From Zygnema cylindricum (taxonomy: Eukaryota > Streptophyta > Zygnematophyceae > Zygnematales > Zygnemataceae): a stretch of DNA of 64,000 bases. Position numbers and translations under genes: made by a program. The notes under the pieces were generated by a model. It had not been told where the DNA came from, made no database searches, and saw nothing but the letters and a program-made list of their open reading frames with translations. Below are positions 34,223-45,079 of the stretch, piece after piece. Each line of letters starts with the position of its first letter. Position 1 is the stretch's first letter. The DNA lies in assembly GCA_037447655.1 (NCBI GenBank), contig JBBHKE010001476.1:1-64000 (forward strand). The letters are read 5' to 3'.

Positions 34223-35264
34223 TGTAGAAACTAATGGTTTTATTAGTATTTTCTAGGTCTAAATAGAAATATAGAAAGAAGCCGAGGCAGTCTACCTCTA
34301 ACTTCTCTCTCCAAATCTCAAACTTGTCGCAGTCACTGAGAAATTGGAGAGGAAGCTAGAGCCATGGCTACCTTGGCTATCCTGAGGTTTACGGGAATTT
34401 TATACTAGGGTTTATTTATTTATTTAAAAGGTATGTGCCGGCGGCAGGATTTGATCCTTGTACCTACCGGCCGGCAGACAGGAAATAGCCGGTAGCCTTA
34501 GCCGTTAGATCTAGCAGTAGTATTACGTGATATATTGTTTGATAAATATACAAATTAGAATACGTACGATAATTCATTTAACTGTTACGATTTACGGGAT
34601 GCATAGATCCGGTACGAATGACAGTACGGAGTACGAATCAATACCGCGCATTTGTTTCGGAAGTGAAATAAATACCGCGCATGTATTTATTACGGCCACG
34701 ATTAAATCTGAATTTAATCGGACGGCCGGGATTAGCGTCGAGATCACGGAGGAAGATTTCGGCGGTTTGTGGCCATCGCCACATCGGATGACGCGTGGCG
34801 AAATTCCGTTGGATCGTAGAATCTCCGGAGATCATGGCACCGAATCCGGATTTGACATGTGTCGACATTTTGGCCATGTCGTACAATGTCCGTACATAAA
34901 GTACACCGGCGGCTGTACTTTTACGTACGGAACTCAATTCTGATTGGTTCCGTACATCAGTAGATATAGTCTGTGAGAGAGATAGGACTTAGAAAAATTA
35001 GGAGATAGGACCCTCTCTCCCAGAGAGCTTCTGTACAAAAGGTCAACTTTGACCCTCCATAACTTACTGCTCAGGGGAGCAAATTCAGAGATTATTTTTG
35101 CTATTGACTCAGGGGAGTCTTGCCTTCACAGAGGTGCAGGTGGTCAGAGTTTTTGTCTGCCAGGGTGGTAGTTTTTTTTGCTGAAACACAAAGGGGTCAG
35201 GATTATCCTAGAGGCTTCTTGGAAGCTGTCCACTCTGAGGACTTATGGAGGTCTCAGAGTTTCA
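34223..35264 (+). repeat. element C 5' LTR
   Basis: 1042 bp, TGTAGAAAC...TCAGAGTTTCA. It carries an antisense tRNA-like segment (34440-34515) and many TACGG/CCGTA words in its middle. The 138-codon plus frame and 99-codon minus frame inside are not convincing genes. Confidence 0.93.
34440..34515 (-). repeat. tRNA-like segment in element C 5' LTR
   Basis: On the minus strand: TAGATCTAACGGCTAAGGC (A-box-like) then GATCAAATC (34448-34456, perfect B box). The 3' LTR has the same segment (B box 39841-39849). Confidence 0.6.
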
Positions 35265-35279
35265 GGTTATGGGCCCACC
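35265..35279 (+). other. element C primer-binding site (half-tRNA type)
   Basis: GGTTATGGGCCCACC directly abuts the LTR. It is the exact complement of the anticodon-arm segment GGTGGGCCCATAACC of plant initiator tRNA-Met, not of the tRNA 3' end. This is the arrangement of Drosophila copia, which primes from a cut 5' half of initiator tRNA. Confidence 0.8.
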
Positions 35280-35327
35280 CTCTAGGTACCAATCTTTAAT
35301 GGAACTGGATTCATATACTGGGAAAGT

Positions 35328-38300
35328 ATGATGATAGGAGCTCTATGCGAAAAAAGGTTTTGGGGGATAGTGAGTGGACGGTTGGGACGTCCATCAAGTC
35401 TTGGAATTCCTCCAGGGTTTGGAGGAAGCAGATTCACCAGGAAAGAGGATCCACCTTCAACGGAGGAAACAAAAGAAGGAGAGGTGGTGGACAAAGGAAA
35501 GGAGAAGGAGACGACCACACCAATAGCAACTGGTTCGGCATTCATGTCACCTATTCCGAGGAACGAGGAGAATGATACTGAAACCTGGGACTTCAACAAT
35601 ATGGCGGCAAAGCACTTCATCCTACGCCATCTCACTCAAGGACTTGCATGTCCTCATTTGCAGGTAGAAAGGGCATCCGATCTTTGGATGGCTCTCATAG
35701 AGATGTACCGAAGTGGTACGATTCAGCAACAACAGTTGGCTGATCAGAAAGTTAAGGAGTATGTATACAAAGGGGGAAATATGTTGGATTTTTGCAATGA
35801 GCTTGCTACACTCTTCATGGAGCTAGAGAGTGCGGGAAAAGATTTTAGTGAAAAAGAAAAGGTTAACTGTTTACTGATGAAGTTACCTGATGAGTTCGTG
35901 AACATAGTTTACCGTGTGCAGGACTTGCCTGACTCAAGGTGGATATGGAACTCAGTGGTAGGAATGATTCTCGTTCAAGAGAATACAATTGAGATCCGAA
36001 GGGGAGGAAAAAGTGGCCAAGCCTTGGCAACAGCGACTGATTGGAGGAACAGGGATTCCCGAAAACCGGTCGGAAACTATGGGGGTAGGGAGCAGAAAAA
36101 ACCGGCCGATGAGTTCGAACCAAGGGCTCCCAAAGGACTATGTCATTTTTGTAAGAAACCGGGGCACTATATGGCAGAGTGCACTAAGCTAACCGAGCTT
36201 CGGTTAAAGGAGGGGCAGACCGGTGGTACCTCGAGAGGAAAGAAAAAGGCCCTTGTCACACAGGTACTTGAGGCTGAATCCGAGGACGAGGACGATGAGC
36301 TCCTTTTGGATGAGGAGTTGGAGGCGAAAAATGAGGTCGAAATTCCACGGAGGCAGAAATGTGCTTACGGTGGATTGAAAGGTGAAGCAGGCTGGATTGT
36401 AGATTCAGGTGCCTCCATGCACATGTGTAAGGATAGACACCTGTTCACTAAGATAAGAAAGATTCCCACCGTAGAGATAGAGTACGGGGATGGGAGGATA
36501 GTCACCACTACTCTTGTAGGATCGGTAGATCTAAAAGTGTTAGTAGAAGGAAAGACATCCATATTAACATTCTCCGATGTATTGTTTATTCCGGAGCTGA
36601 ACAAAAATCTTATCTCTACATCAGTATTAGATGATAAGGGTTTTTTTACTAGCACTAGGGAAGGAGTCTTTACTGCTAGTTTTGAGGATGATGTCTATTT
36701 CATTGCTGAGAAAGGTAGCCATGGGATGTTTAGGCTGATCTTAAGTAATGAAAAGAAGAAACTTTACTATGCTGGTGTTCATGATATTATGATGTGGCAT
36801 AAGAGGCTTGGGCATGTGAATCTAGATAAGTTAAGAGAGATGAAAAAGATGGGAGTGGTGGAAGGGATTCAGTTCAGTGAGAGTGATGATATAAGTGATT
36901 GTAGTGGATGTGCTCAAGGTAAAGCACACAGATTACCCTTTCCTAAGTCAGCCACCTATAAGGGAGAAAAAATTCTAGATCTAGTACACACAGATATTTG
37001 GGGACCGGCTAAAGTGCCCTCACCGGGGGGGAAGAGATTTATGATGACTATAACTGATGATTGGTCTCGGTATTCCCGGGTATATTTTTTGAAAAACAAG
37101 TCCGAAGCTGAGGATTGTTTTAGACAATATAAAGCATGGAGCGAAAAACTCCATGAAACTCCAATCAAGAGAGTAAGGAGTGACAATGGTGGAGAGTATA
37201 CTTCTAACCAGTTTGAGGATTTTCTGAGGGAAGATGGGGTTCAACACCAAAAGACAGTTCCAGAAAATCCTGAACAGAATGGGGTAGCCGAGAGGTTAAA
37301 TAGAACACTAAGTGATAGTGCTAGAAGTATGTTGTCAGATAAAAGGATAGGGAAAAGGTTTTGGGCAGAAGCAATGAACTGTGCTAATTACCTCAAGAAT
37401 AGAGTTCTTACTTCAGCTATAAAAGATCAAACACCTTATGAGAGATGGACAGGCCGGAAACCAGACATATCTCACTTAAAGGTTTTCGGCAGTCAAGTGT
37501 TCAGTCTAGATACTGATCGGTCAAATTGGAAGCTAGATCCTAAAGGAAAACCAGGATACTTATTAGGATATGATGAAGATGTTAAAGGATATAGAGTTTA
37601 TGATCTAAAAAGGGAAGATATAATCTTAGTAAAGCATCTAGTAGTTATGGATGAAGGAAAGTCTGTAGATCCCTTCAAATATACGAAGTCAGTAAAAATC
37701 AGATTTGAGTCAGAAAATTCCGATGACTTTGAGCTTCCTAACTATCCAGGTTTTAGAGAAGATGACATTCTTGCAGGTACAAATCAGACCGAAAAGGACC
37801 CGGCTGTGGAAACTCCAGTGACAACTCTACTCGAAGCGGAAGACGTGGTGGAAATTGATTCGGAATCAAGGGATAGGGGAGAAGTCGAGTTTGTTCGAAA
37901 GAATCCACGAGAACCATCTATTCCGGCCTCAGATTTTGAGGGGGGGAGGAGAAGTAGCAAAAGACTGCAAGAAAAACAGGTTAATAACAAGGTAACTAAA
38001 CTATCTCATCAAGATGAACCTCAAACTTATGGAGAGGCGATGACTTGTCCAGAAAGAAACCGGTGGAAGACAGCCATCAATGAGGAGATGGCTTCAATCA
38101 TGGCAGCCGATACTTGGGAGCTGGTGGACTGTCCACCTAACCGAAAACCAATCGGTTGTAAGTGGGTTTTCAAACTAAAACTGAACCCAGATAACACAAT
38201 CGAGCGCTACAAGGCCAGATTAGTGGCAAAGGGATTTACACAAAAGGAAGGAATTGACTACGAGGAAACCTTTGCTCCGGTGGTCAGATTTCCCTCCGTC

Positions 38301-39602
38301 CGCATACTTCTCAGTTTAGCGGCGGCGGAAGACATGGAAGTGCACCAGATGGACATAAAAACAGCCTTTTTGCATGGAGAATTGGAAGAGGAGATCTTCA
38401 TGCGACAACCCGAAGGGTTTGTGGAAGAAGGAGAGGAGAGTAAGGTATGCCGGCTGATTAAATCTCTTTATGGTTTGAAACAGGCACCTCGACAATGGAA
38501 TAAGAAGCTTGATGAGTTTCTTACCGGTCTGGGATATATTCGGATCAGCTCAGATCACTCAATCTATGTTTTCGAAGATGAGGAAGGTTTGATATTTATT
38601 GCAATTTATGTTGATGATTTGCTTGTATTAAGTAAATCAATGGAAAAAATTAACAAACTGAAAACCGATCTTAAGGGGAGATTTGAAATGAAGGATATGG
38701 GAGAAGCAAGATATATTTTGGGAATTCAAGTAGAGAGAGACCGAAAAAGGAAAATTATAAGATTGACTCAAAAAGAAGCAATAGGGAACATGCTTGAAAA
38801 ATTTCAAATGGATAAAGCTAATAGTTGTACAACTCCAATGGAGTTGAAGAAGGGAAGTGAGGGGAGTGAGGAAGAAGGAGTCATAGTCTTAGACGAGGAA
38901 TTATCTCATGATGAACAGAAGTTCATGCAGACTATTCCTTACAGGCAAGTAGTGGGAAGTCTAATCTATTTTATGAATTGTACCCGGCCGGATTTAGCTG
39001 CAGCTGTAGGAGTGCTGAGTAGAAGTCTAAATGCTCCCACTAAGAAGGATTGGGAGGCAGCTAAGAGAGTCCTTAGATACTTGGTAGGAACTAGAGATCT
39101 ATGGTTGCATTTGGGTGGGGAGAATACTGACATCACTACTTGGAGTGATGCCAGTTATGGTGATGCTCCGATGAGGAGATGTACTTCTGGATATGTATTA
39201 TATGTGGGTGATGGGGCTTGCTGTTGGAGTAGCAAACAGCAAAAGGTTATTGCTCAGTCCACCATGGAGGCTGAGTATATGGCCTCTTGCTCTGCTGTAA
39301 AAGAATTGATGTGGGTCAAGTCTTTGCTTGGTGAGCTTGGTCACCTTAAGAGTGGTGTGCAGAAAATATTTTGTGATAATCAGGCAGCAATCGCTATCTC
39401 TGCCAATCCTAAACACCATTTTAAAGCCAAACACATGGACATCAGACTCACTTTTGTTAGAGAGAAAGTAGAAAACAAAATAATCAGTTTAGAGTACAGA
39501 CCAGATAGTGAGATGGTAGCAGATATGATGACCAAACCTGTGCCTTCCCCTAAGCTAATTTTTTGCAGGGAGAAGTGTGGTCTGAAATTAAAGATTGACT
39601 AG
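35328..39602 (+). CDS. element C gag-pol polyprotein (1424 aa)
   Basis: A single uninterrupted frame. Approximate order: gag core (residues 90-235), CCHC knuckle CHFCKKPGHYMAEC (271-284), aspartic protease WIVDSGASMHM (about 356), integrase zinc region HKRLGH..CSGCAQGK (about 490-530), integrase core with HTDIW, RSDNGGE and NGVAERLN in DD35E spacing (about 555, 619 and 655), reverse transcriptase KWVFKLKL to YVDDLLVL (about 945-1100), and RNase H with DASYGDAP and STMEAEY (about 1270-1325). It makes structural, cleavage, integration and reverse-transcription proteins for the element. The frame upstream of 35328 continues back to a TAG just after the primer site. Compared with element B, one base is missing there, so the ancestral gag ATG (inside the primer-binding site) is out of frame. 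The ATG at 35328 or 35331 is the next usable start. Confidence 0.95.
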   Translation: MMIGALCEKRFWGIVSGRLGRPSSLGIPPGFGGSRFTRKEDPPSTEETKEGEVVDKGKEKETTTPIATGSAFMSPIPRNEENDTETWDFNNMAAKHFILRHLTQGLACPHLQVERASDLWMALIEMYRSGTIQQQQLADQKVKEYVYKGGNMLDFCNELATLFMELESAGKDFSEKEKVNCLLMKLPDEFVNIVYRVQDLPDSRWIWNSVVGMILVQENTIEIRRGGKSGQALATATDWRNRDSRKPVGNYGGREQKKPADEFEPRAPKGLCHFCKKPGHYMAECTKLTELRLKEGQTGGTSRGKKKALVTQVLEAESEDEDDELLLDEELEAKNEVEIPRRQKCAYGGLKGEAGWIVDSGASMHMCKDRHLFTKIRKIPTVEIEYGDGRIVTTTLVGSVDLKVLVEGKTSILTFSDVLFIPELNKNLISTSVLDDKGFFTSTREGVFTASFEDDVYFIAEKGSHGMFRLILSNEKKKLYYAGVHDIMMWHKRLGHVNLDKLREMKKMGVVEGIQFSESDDISDCSGCAQGKAHRLPFPKSATYKGEKILDLVHTDIWGPAKVPSPGGKRFMMTITDDWSRYSRVYFLKNKSEAEDCFRQYKAWSEKLHETPIKRVRSDNGGEYTSNQFEDFLREDGVQHQKTVPENPEQNGVAERLNRTLSDSARSMLSDKRIGKRFWAEAMNCANYLKNRVLTSAIKDQTPYERWTGRKPDISHLKVFGSQVFSLDTDRSNWKLDPKGKPGYLLGYDEDVKGYRVYDLKREDIILVKHLVVMDEGKSVDPFKYTKSVKIRFESENSDDFELPNYPGFREDDILAGTNQTEKDPAVETPVTTLLEAEDVVEIDSESRDRGEVEFVRKNPREPSIPASDFEGGRRSSKRLQEKQVNNKVTKLSHQDEPQTYGEAMTCPERNRWKTAINEEMASIMAADTWELVDCPPNRKPIGCKWVFKLKLNPDNTIERYKARLVAKGFTQKEGIDYEETFAPVVRFPSVRILLSLAAAEDMEVHQMDIKTAFLHGELEEEIFMRQPEGFVEEGEESKVCRLIKSLYGLKQAPRQWNKKLDEFLTGLGYIRISSDHSIYVFEDEEGLIFIAIYVDDLLVLSKSMEKINKLKTDLKGRFEMKDMGEARYILGIQVERDRKRKIIRLTQKEAIGNMLEKFQMDKANSCTTPMELKKGSEGSEEEGVIVLDEELSHDEQKFMQTIPYRQVVGSLIYFMNCTRPDLAAAVGVLSRSLNAPTKKDWEAAKRVLRYLVGTRDLWLHLGGENTDITTWSDASYGDAPMRRCTSGYVLYVGDGACCWSSKQQKVIAQSTMEAEYMASCSAVKELMWVKSLLGELGHLKSGVQKIFCDNQAAIAISANPKHHFKAKHMDIRLTFVREKVENKIISLEYRPDSEMVADMMTKPVPSPKLIFCREKCGLKLKID

Positions 39603-39615
39603 AAAATAAGGGGAG

Positions 39616-40657
39616 TGTAGAAACTAATGGATTTATTAGTATTTTCTAGGTCTAAATAGAAATATAGAAAGAAGCCGAGGCAGTCTACCTCTAACTTCTC
39701 TCTCTAAATCTCAAACTTGTCGCAGTCACTGAGAAATTGGAGAGGAAGCTAGAGCCATGGCTACCTTGGCTATCCTGAGGTTTACGGGAATTTTATACTA
39801 GGGTTTATTTATTTATTTAAAAGGTATGTGCCGGCGGCAGGATTTGATCCTTGTACCTACCGGCCGGCAGACAGGAAATAGCCGGTAGCCTTAGCCGTTA
39901 GATCTAGCAGTAGTATTACGTGATATATTGTTTGATAAATATATAAATTAGAATACGTACGATAATTCATTTAACTGTTACGATTTACGGGATGCATAGA
40001 TCCGGTACGAATGACAGTACGGAGTACGAATCAATACCGCGCATTTGTTTCGGAAGTGAAATAAATACCGCGCATGTATTTATTACGGCCACGATTAAAT
40101 CTGAATTTAATCGGACGGCCGGGATTAGCGCCGAGATCACGGAGGAAGATTTCGGCGGTTTGTGGCCATCGCCACATCGGATGACGCGTGGCGAAATTCC
40201 GTTGGATCGTAGAATCTCCGGAGATCATGGCACCGAATCCGGATTTGACATGTGTCGACATTTTGGCCATGTCGTACAATGTCCGTACATAAAGTACACC
40301 GGCGGCTGTACTTTTACGTACGGAACTCAATTCTGATTGGTTCCGTACATCAGTAGATAGAGTCTGTGAGAGAGATAGGACTTAGAAAAATTAGAAGATA
40401 GGACCCCCTCTCCCAGAGAGCTTCTGTACAAAAGGTCAACTTTGACCCCCCATAACTTACTGCTCAGGGGAGCAAATTCAAAGATTCTTTTTGCTATCGA
40501 CTCAGGGGAGTCTTGTCTTCACAGGGGTGAAGTTGGTCAGCGTTTTTGTCTGCCAGGGTGGCAGTTATTTTTGCTTAAACACAAAGGGGTCAGGATTATC
40601 CTAGAGGCTTCTTGGAAGCTGTCCACTCTGAGGACTTATGGAGGTCTCAGAGTTACA
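39616..40657 (+). repeat. element C 3' LTR
   Basis: 1042 bp, preceded by the polypurine tract aaaataaggggag and followed by the duplication agaag. Confidence 0.93.
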
Positions 40658-40662
40658 AGAAG

Positions 40663-41954
40663 GTGAGTATAGAAGTCTTACCCTCTACTAAGACTTTAAG
40701 ATATATTGAGCCCACTAGATCTGTAGGAATTATTCTCCCATCCCCATACTGTATCTCTACAATAAGGATCTCTTTTAGCTTGATAAAAAGGTGTGGATCA
40801 CGACACATATGCATGGATGCACCCGAGTCGATGATCCATCCTTCATGTGGATCCTCTTGAATGGCTCTAAGGGCACACTTATGTTTCCGAGGGATCTCGT
40901 TCTCTAAATTCTCATCAAGAATGAGCTCCCCATCATCCTCAAAGGACTCGTCCTCCTTGGTCTTTCCTTTCCCTCATGTGACCACAACTGTTTTCTTCTT
41001 CCCTTCAGAAAAACCCCCGCCACGGTTCCCTTTGAGTCTCAGCTCCGCCAACTTAATACACTCCCGTATAAAGTGTCTCGGCTTTTTGCAAAAATGACAA
41101 AGACCCTTTTGGGGCCTCGGTCTTCGATACTGATCTCTTTCTCTTTTGAGGATGTTGTAAGGCTTCTTCGGATTCTTCCCCCACCAGTCTGTTTCGACAG
41201 CTAGAGCTTAAATGTTTTTTCCTCCTCTCCGAATCTCAATAGTGTTCTCCAACACAAGTATCATCCGAACCACTGTATTCCACTTCCAAGAACTGTCATC
41301 CAATTCCTCCGCTCCGTACACTATGTTCTCAAACTCATCAGGCAGCTTCATGATGAGGGTGTTGACTTTCATCTTCATTCTACCTGTCCCTCGGCACTCT
41401 CTATCTCCATATACAAACAAAACAAACAAGAGAGATCAATACAGTAGTCTAACATTTTCCCCACTTTGTAAGTGTAATCTCCTAACCTTAACTTAGTCAA
41501 CTCGAGCTCTTGCCTGGTACCGGCTGTATAGATCCCCACTAATGTCTCATATAACTCCTCGGCCTTGAGAAGGTAAAGATGGGTGGTTGCCAAAGCTTGA
41601 ATAAGGTGCCTCAGAATGAAATGCCTAGCAACCATATTTGTGTATTCCTACGTTTAAATATCGTTTTCCTCAGTCTTTACGTTTGTCGCTCTGGGTGTCG
41701 TGGCGATAGGAGTGAGAGGTGTCTCCTTCTTTTTCCTTTTTTTGGACATATTGTTGTCCCCATCGTCTGCCTCCTTCGTTGGAGCAGATGTTGCTGCAGA
41801 ATACCTTACTCCACTAAACCCTAGTGGGATTCCATGAGATGGACGTTTCACGTGTCCATTAACAATACCCCAATATCGTTTTTCACACAGAACCCGTGTC
41901 ATTATGGCTTCCAAATAAATGAACCCAGATCCTTTGAAGTGTGGCACCCTAGAG
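40663..41954 (-). pseudogene. element B gag and protease remnants
   Basis: Minus-strand fragments match element C gag-pro: an N-terminal piece (VLCEKRYWGIVNGHVKRPS, near 41890), gag core (FILRHLIQALATTHL, near 41610), the knuckle region (near 41090) and protease (DSGASMHMC-like, near 40810). Stops and shifts throughout. It continues to 34217 after the insertion of element C. Confidence 0.82.
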
Positions 41955-41969
41955 GGTGGGCACATAACC
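41955..41969 (-). other. element B primer-binding site (half-tRNA type)
   Basis: On the minus strand GGTTATGTGCCCACC abuts the 5' LTR; it differs from element C's site by one base. The gag ATG lies inside it, in frame with the gag remnant. Confidence 0.75.
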
Positions 41970-42978
41970 TGGAAGTTTGTGTCCCATATTGGGCTACAAA
42001 ATTGAGAAAGCCTTTAAGTGGTTTTTAACGAACCCCCTTTTCAGCTAGAACCACTGCTACCTAAGCAAACAAACCCACAATCTGACTGCACCCTTGTGCA
42101 GTCTAGACTCCCTTAAGTCCACTGCGAAAAGAATCACTGAAAACGCCCAACCAGGCGGTTAGTTATGAAAAGGCAAAGATGGCAATATTTATACAAGCTT
42201 GTTCCGAGAGAGGCGCCTACCTCCTAAATTTCCCAAGTCGTAAACCCCTCTCACAACCCCAATCTACTGAGGTACGAACAAATCAAAAGATTGTACAGTA
42301 CAGAAAGGGTACTATAGTTGATGTCCTTTTTGTACGGTCTGTGTACGACAATACCATAGAGTGGCCGTCTGTCTCCTCCGAACTTGTCCTCATACTCTCC
42401 GGGATTCCCGCTTCCCAATGCTATCTTGACCACATGGCGCCAAGTCATGTCACGCCCAAAAACCGCCAAAGCGGCCATTCCGGGATCTCGGCAATGATGG
42501 GAGCCGCCGGATTTAAACCGGCTTTTAACAAAAGTCGTTGAAACTAGTGTTAGGTACATTTTTTCCGTGCACACTTAGACTCGCACTAAATTTTAACTAT
42601 TCTCTTTGTTCTACATCCGTAACTCCATAAATCGGATTAAAGTCTTTTAACATTGTCTAAATAAAATTCAAACCTTGTGTAGTCTAACGAACTTCTACAA
42701 GAGATGAGTAAGAGCTTACGGCTACGCCTCGCTTTACCGGTCGAAGGTTCGAGTCCTGCCAAACTCAAAATTTTGATGAGAGTGACTTATGTCACTCTTA
42801 AGTCCTGCCTATGGAGCTAAAGCAGCCATGGCTCCACCACCCTTTCTTTTTTACAGTGACTGCAATAAGTATGAGGCCTAGAGAGAGGAGGTGGGTGCAG
42901 GCTGCTTATGCTTTCTTTTTTAATTTTATTTATTAATACAGACCTAGAAAATACCCTCTAAATCTTTTGATATGAACA
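41970..42978 (-). repeat. element B 5' LTR
   Basis: 1009 bp on the minus strand (TGTTCATATC..AACTTCCA). Contains the tRNA-like segment on the plus strand (about 42703-42765, B box GTTCGAGTC 42747-42755). Outer flank aatcg. Confidence 0.9.
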
Positions 42979-44073
42979 AATCGTGGGGACATATGTTTTT
43001 TTTCAATTGAATTTCATTTGTAAGGATATAATTTGCTTTAGTGCAATAAACTGAATTTGGAGTGATATTGAGTTTGAGTACAATCATTTTCGACTTGTGG
43101 GGATATATTTTGTTTCAGTGCGATTGATTATAAAATATAGGAAAACATTTTGATTAAATACAAACAATTTTGAATTGCGCGGAAATATTTTGTACGAGTG
43201 GAGTAAGAAACATCCTTAAGTTGCAAGAAGTAAAGACACATGTAGTTATTATACAAGCATTACCATAGTATACAAGAAAATGGAACACAGACCTTCTATT
43301 GTGAAGTACTCAAAAAGGTGAGAATTAGGTCACATTTTTTCTATCATTGTCTAATTTTTTATTTTATGATGCTTTTTTGTATGTAGTACATATATTATAA
43401 TATGTGTTTTGATTTTCTGTGCATTATTCGATGGTTTTGATTGTGATTTTTTTTACAAAAGACAGAATCACATGGCTGTTTGATATCCGTCAAAATACTC
43501 TTATTTAGTCTGATATTATTATTTATTTAGTGGCACCATCTCATAAAGATTGTTTCGTGAATGGGGGAAGTAATCGTCACCAGCCTCGAGCTTGAAATTT
43601 GTTTTATAAGATAATTTTTTGATATTGGAGGATAGGGGTGGTCTTTTTGGCCTCATTAGAGAGACAATAAAAAAATGAGGACAAATTAGAACGGTGGTTG
43701 GTTCCCCTTTCCACCCAAGACGGAAGTTTTAGTATGAGTTTTGATTTATTGTTTTGTTTTATCTTTTATCTTATTCCAAAAAACATTTGTAATCGTGCAA
43801 AATTGTGCAAGTAATAGACGAGAATTGGGAAGTAGTAAGAGAGCAGTTCAATAAAAGCTAAATCGGTGTGGATAGGTATGGTAGTGGCAGTCCGAGGAAA
43901 AGAACAAGGCAACGGTGAGTTTATTTTGCCAACAGAAGTACTTGAGCTTGGTCTCTCTCTTTAACAAAAACGACAATTTTGAAATGCTCAAACACATGAA
44001 GGAAGAAGTGGATAACGCTCAAAAATTACTATTTTTTAGCATAGTTGTTCAATTCATATGGTTTGGACATTTC
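42979..44073. other. intergenic, no gene seen
   Basis: AT-rich. Diverged repeated words (ggggacatat-tttgtttcagtgcgat) around 42985-43200 suggest a decayed short repeat. No supported reading frame. Confidence 0.4.
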
Positions 44074-45079
44074 TGTTGAAATTACTAGATTTTTATAGTT
44101 TTTTCTGGGTCTAAATATATCAGTATAAAAAAGAAAGAAAAAGGCGGACAGACTGCCTCCACCTCCTCTCTCTAGCCCCTATACTTGATGTAGTCACTGA
44201 AGGATAAAGAGGGTGGTTGAGCCATGGCTGCCCTAGTTTAGCAAGCAGGACTAAAGAGTGACTTACGTCACTCTTAACAAGAGGTTGAGTCTGGTAGGAC
44301 TTGAACCTCTGACCGATAGAGTACAGCGTAGCCGTTAGCTCTAACCTGTCTGTCGTATAAGTCCGTTAAGTAACATAGTGTGTGATTTGTACTGAAAGTG
44401 TGTTACATCCTCTAAACCAATTAGCGGAAATATGAATATAAAGACATAGATCTAATAAAACACGGTGCGAACATGATTCCGCACAAAACAAATGAATCAG
44501 ACATTTGTTTCGACGACGGACATTACATTTTAGTTTTTATACAACGACGCACATCATCACCGAGCTCTCGGAGTTGTCACTTTGGCTTTTTGTAACGTGG
44601 CATGACCTAGTGCCACATGGAGAGATAAAATTTGGTCGCGAGAATTCCAAAGAACCTACGGACGAGTAAAAATAGGGCACGCGTCCACGTAATAGCCTTG
44701 TCGTACATTGGTCATACAAAAGGTACATCGGCGGTAGTACTTTTGGGTACGATACACTAATATGATTGGTCCGTACTTAAGTAGATAGGAGTTATTAGAG
44801 AGAATCGGGACTTAGTGAGTTTTGGTAAAAACAATCACCTCTCCCCTTGAGGGTTTGTATAAAAAATCCATCTTTGCCACCCAATAACTAATCAGTTAGT
44901 TTGCCGTTTTCAGTGATTCTGTTTGCTACGGACTCAATGGAGTCCAACCTGCACGTGGGTGCAGTCAAACTCTCAATTTGCCTTGTTGAGCATCAGTGGT
45001 TATGGCTTAAAGTGGGTTAGTTAAAAACTATCTAGAGGCTTCTTGAATTCTGTAGTCTAATGGAGGACACAAAATTGAA
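44074..45079 (+). mobile_element. solo LTR of the element B family
   Basis: 1006 bp starting TGTTGAAATTAC, with 5-bp duplication atttc (44069-44073 and 45080-45084). The internal layout follows the B LTRs, including the antisense tRNA-like segment (B box 44298-44306, minus strand; GAGCTAACGGCTACGC). The terminal CA has mutated to AA. It arose by recombination between the LTRs of a full element. Confidence 0.82.

Larger units (their letters stand above)
34223..40657 (+). mobile_element. copia element C, structurally complete, inserted in element B
   Basis: Two 1042-bp LTRs (TGTAGAAACT..GTTTCA or GTTACA), a perfect 5-bp duplication agaag (34218-34222 and 40658-40662), half-tRNA primer-binding site, one open polyprotein frame and a polypurine tract (39603-39615). 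The LTRs differ at about two dozen positions (around 2%), making it younger than A and B. It is the only element in the window whose polyprotein is unbroken. Transposition competence is still doubtful because the upstream gag start is out of frame. Confidence 0.93.
22710..42978 (-). mobile_element. copia element B: old, decayed, host of two nested copia elements
   Basis: The two LTRs are 41970-42978 (5' LTR, 1009 bp) and 22710-31186 (3' LTR, split by element A; the two parts total about 1007 bp). The outer flanks aatcg at 22705-22709 and 42979-42983 are a perfect 5-bp duplication. Its internal region reads on the minus strand from a gag start near 41962 down to the RNase H end and polypurine tract near 31187, with many stops and shifts. 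Element C (34223-40657) interrupts it near the protease. The LTRs differ from each other much more than those of A or C, so B is oldest. It is the same family as C: polyprotein, primer-binding site and LTR layout all match. Confidence 0.9.

Noticed and set aside
34527-34943. 138-codon frame in the element C LTR (repeated at 39992-40336), and 99-codon frames on the other strand
   Set aside because: They lie wholly in the LTR, are mirrored on both strands because the region is rich in near-palindromic GTACGG words, and the related frames in other LTRs are shifted or broken.
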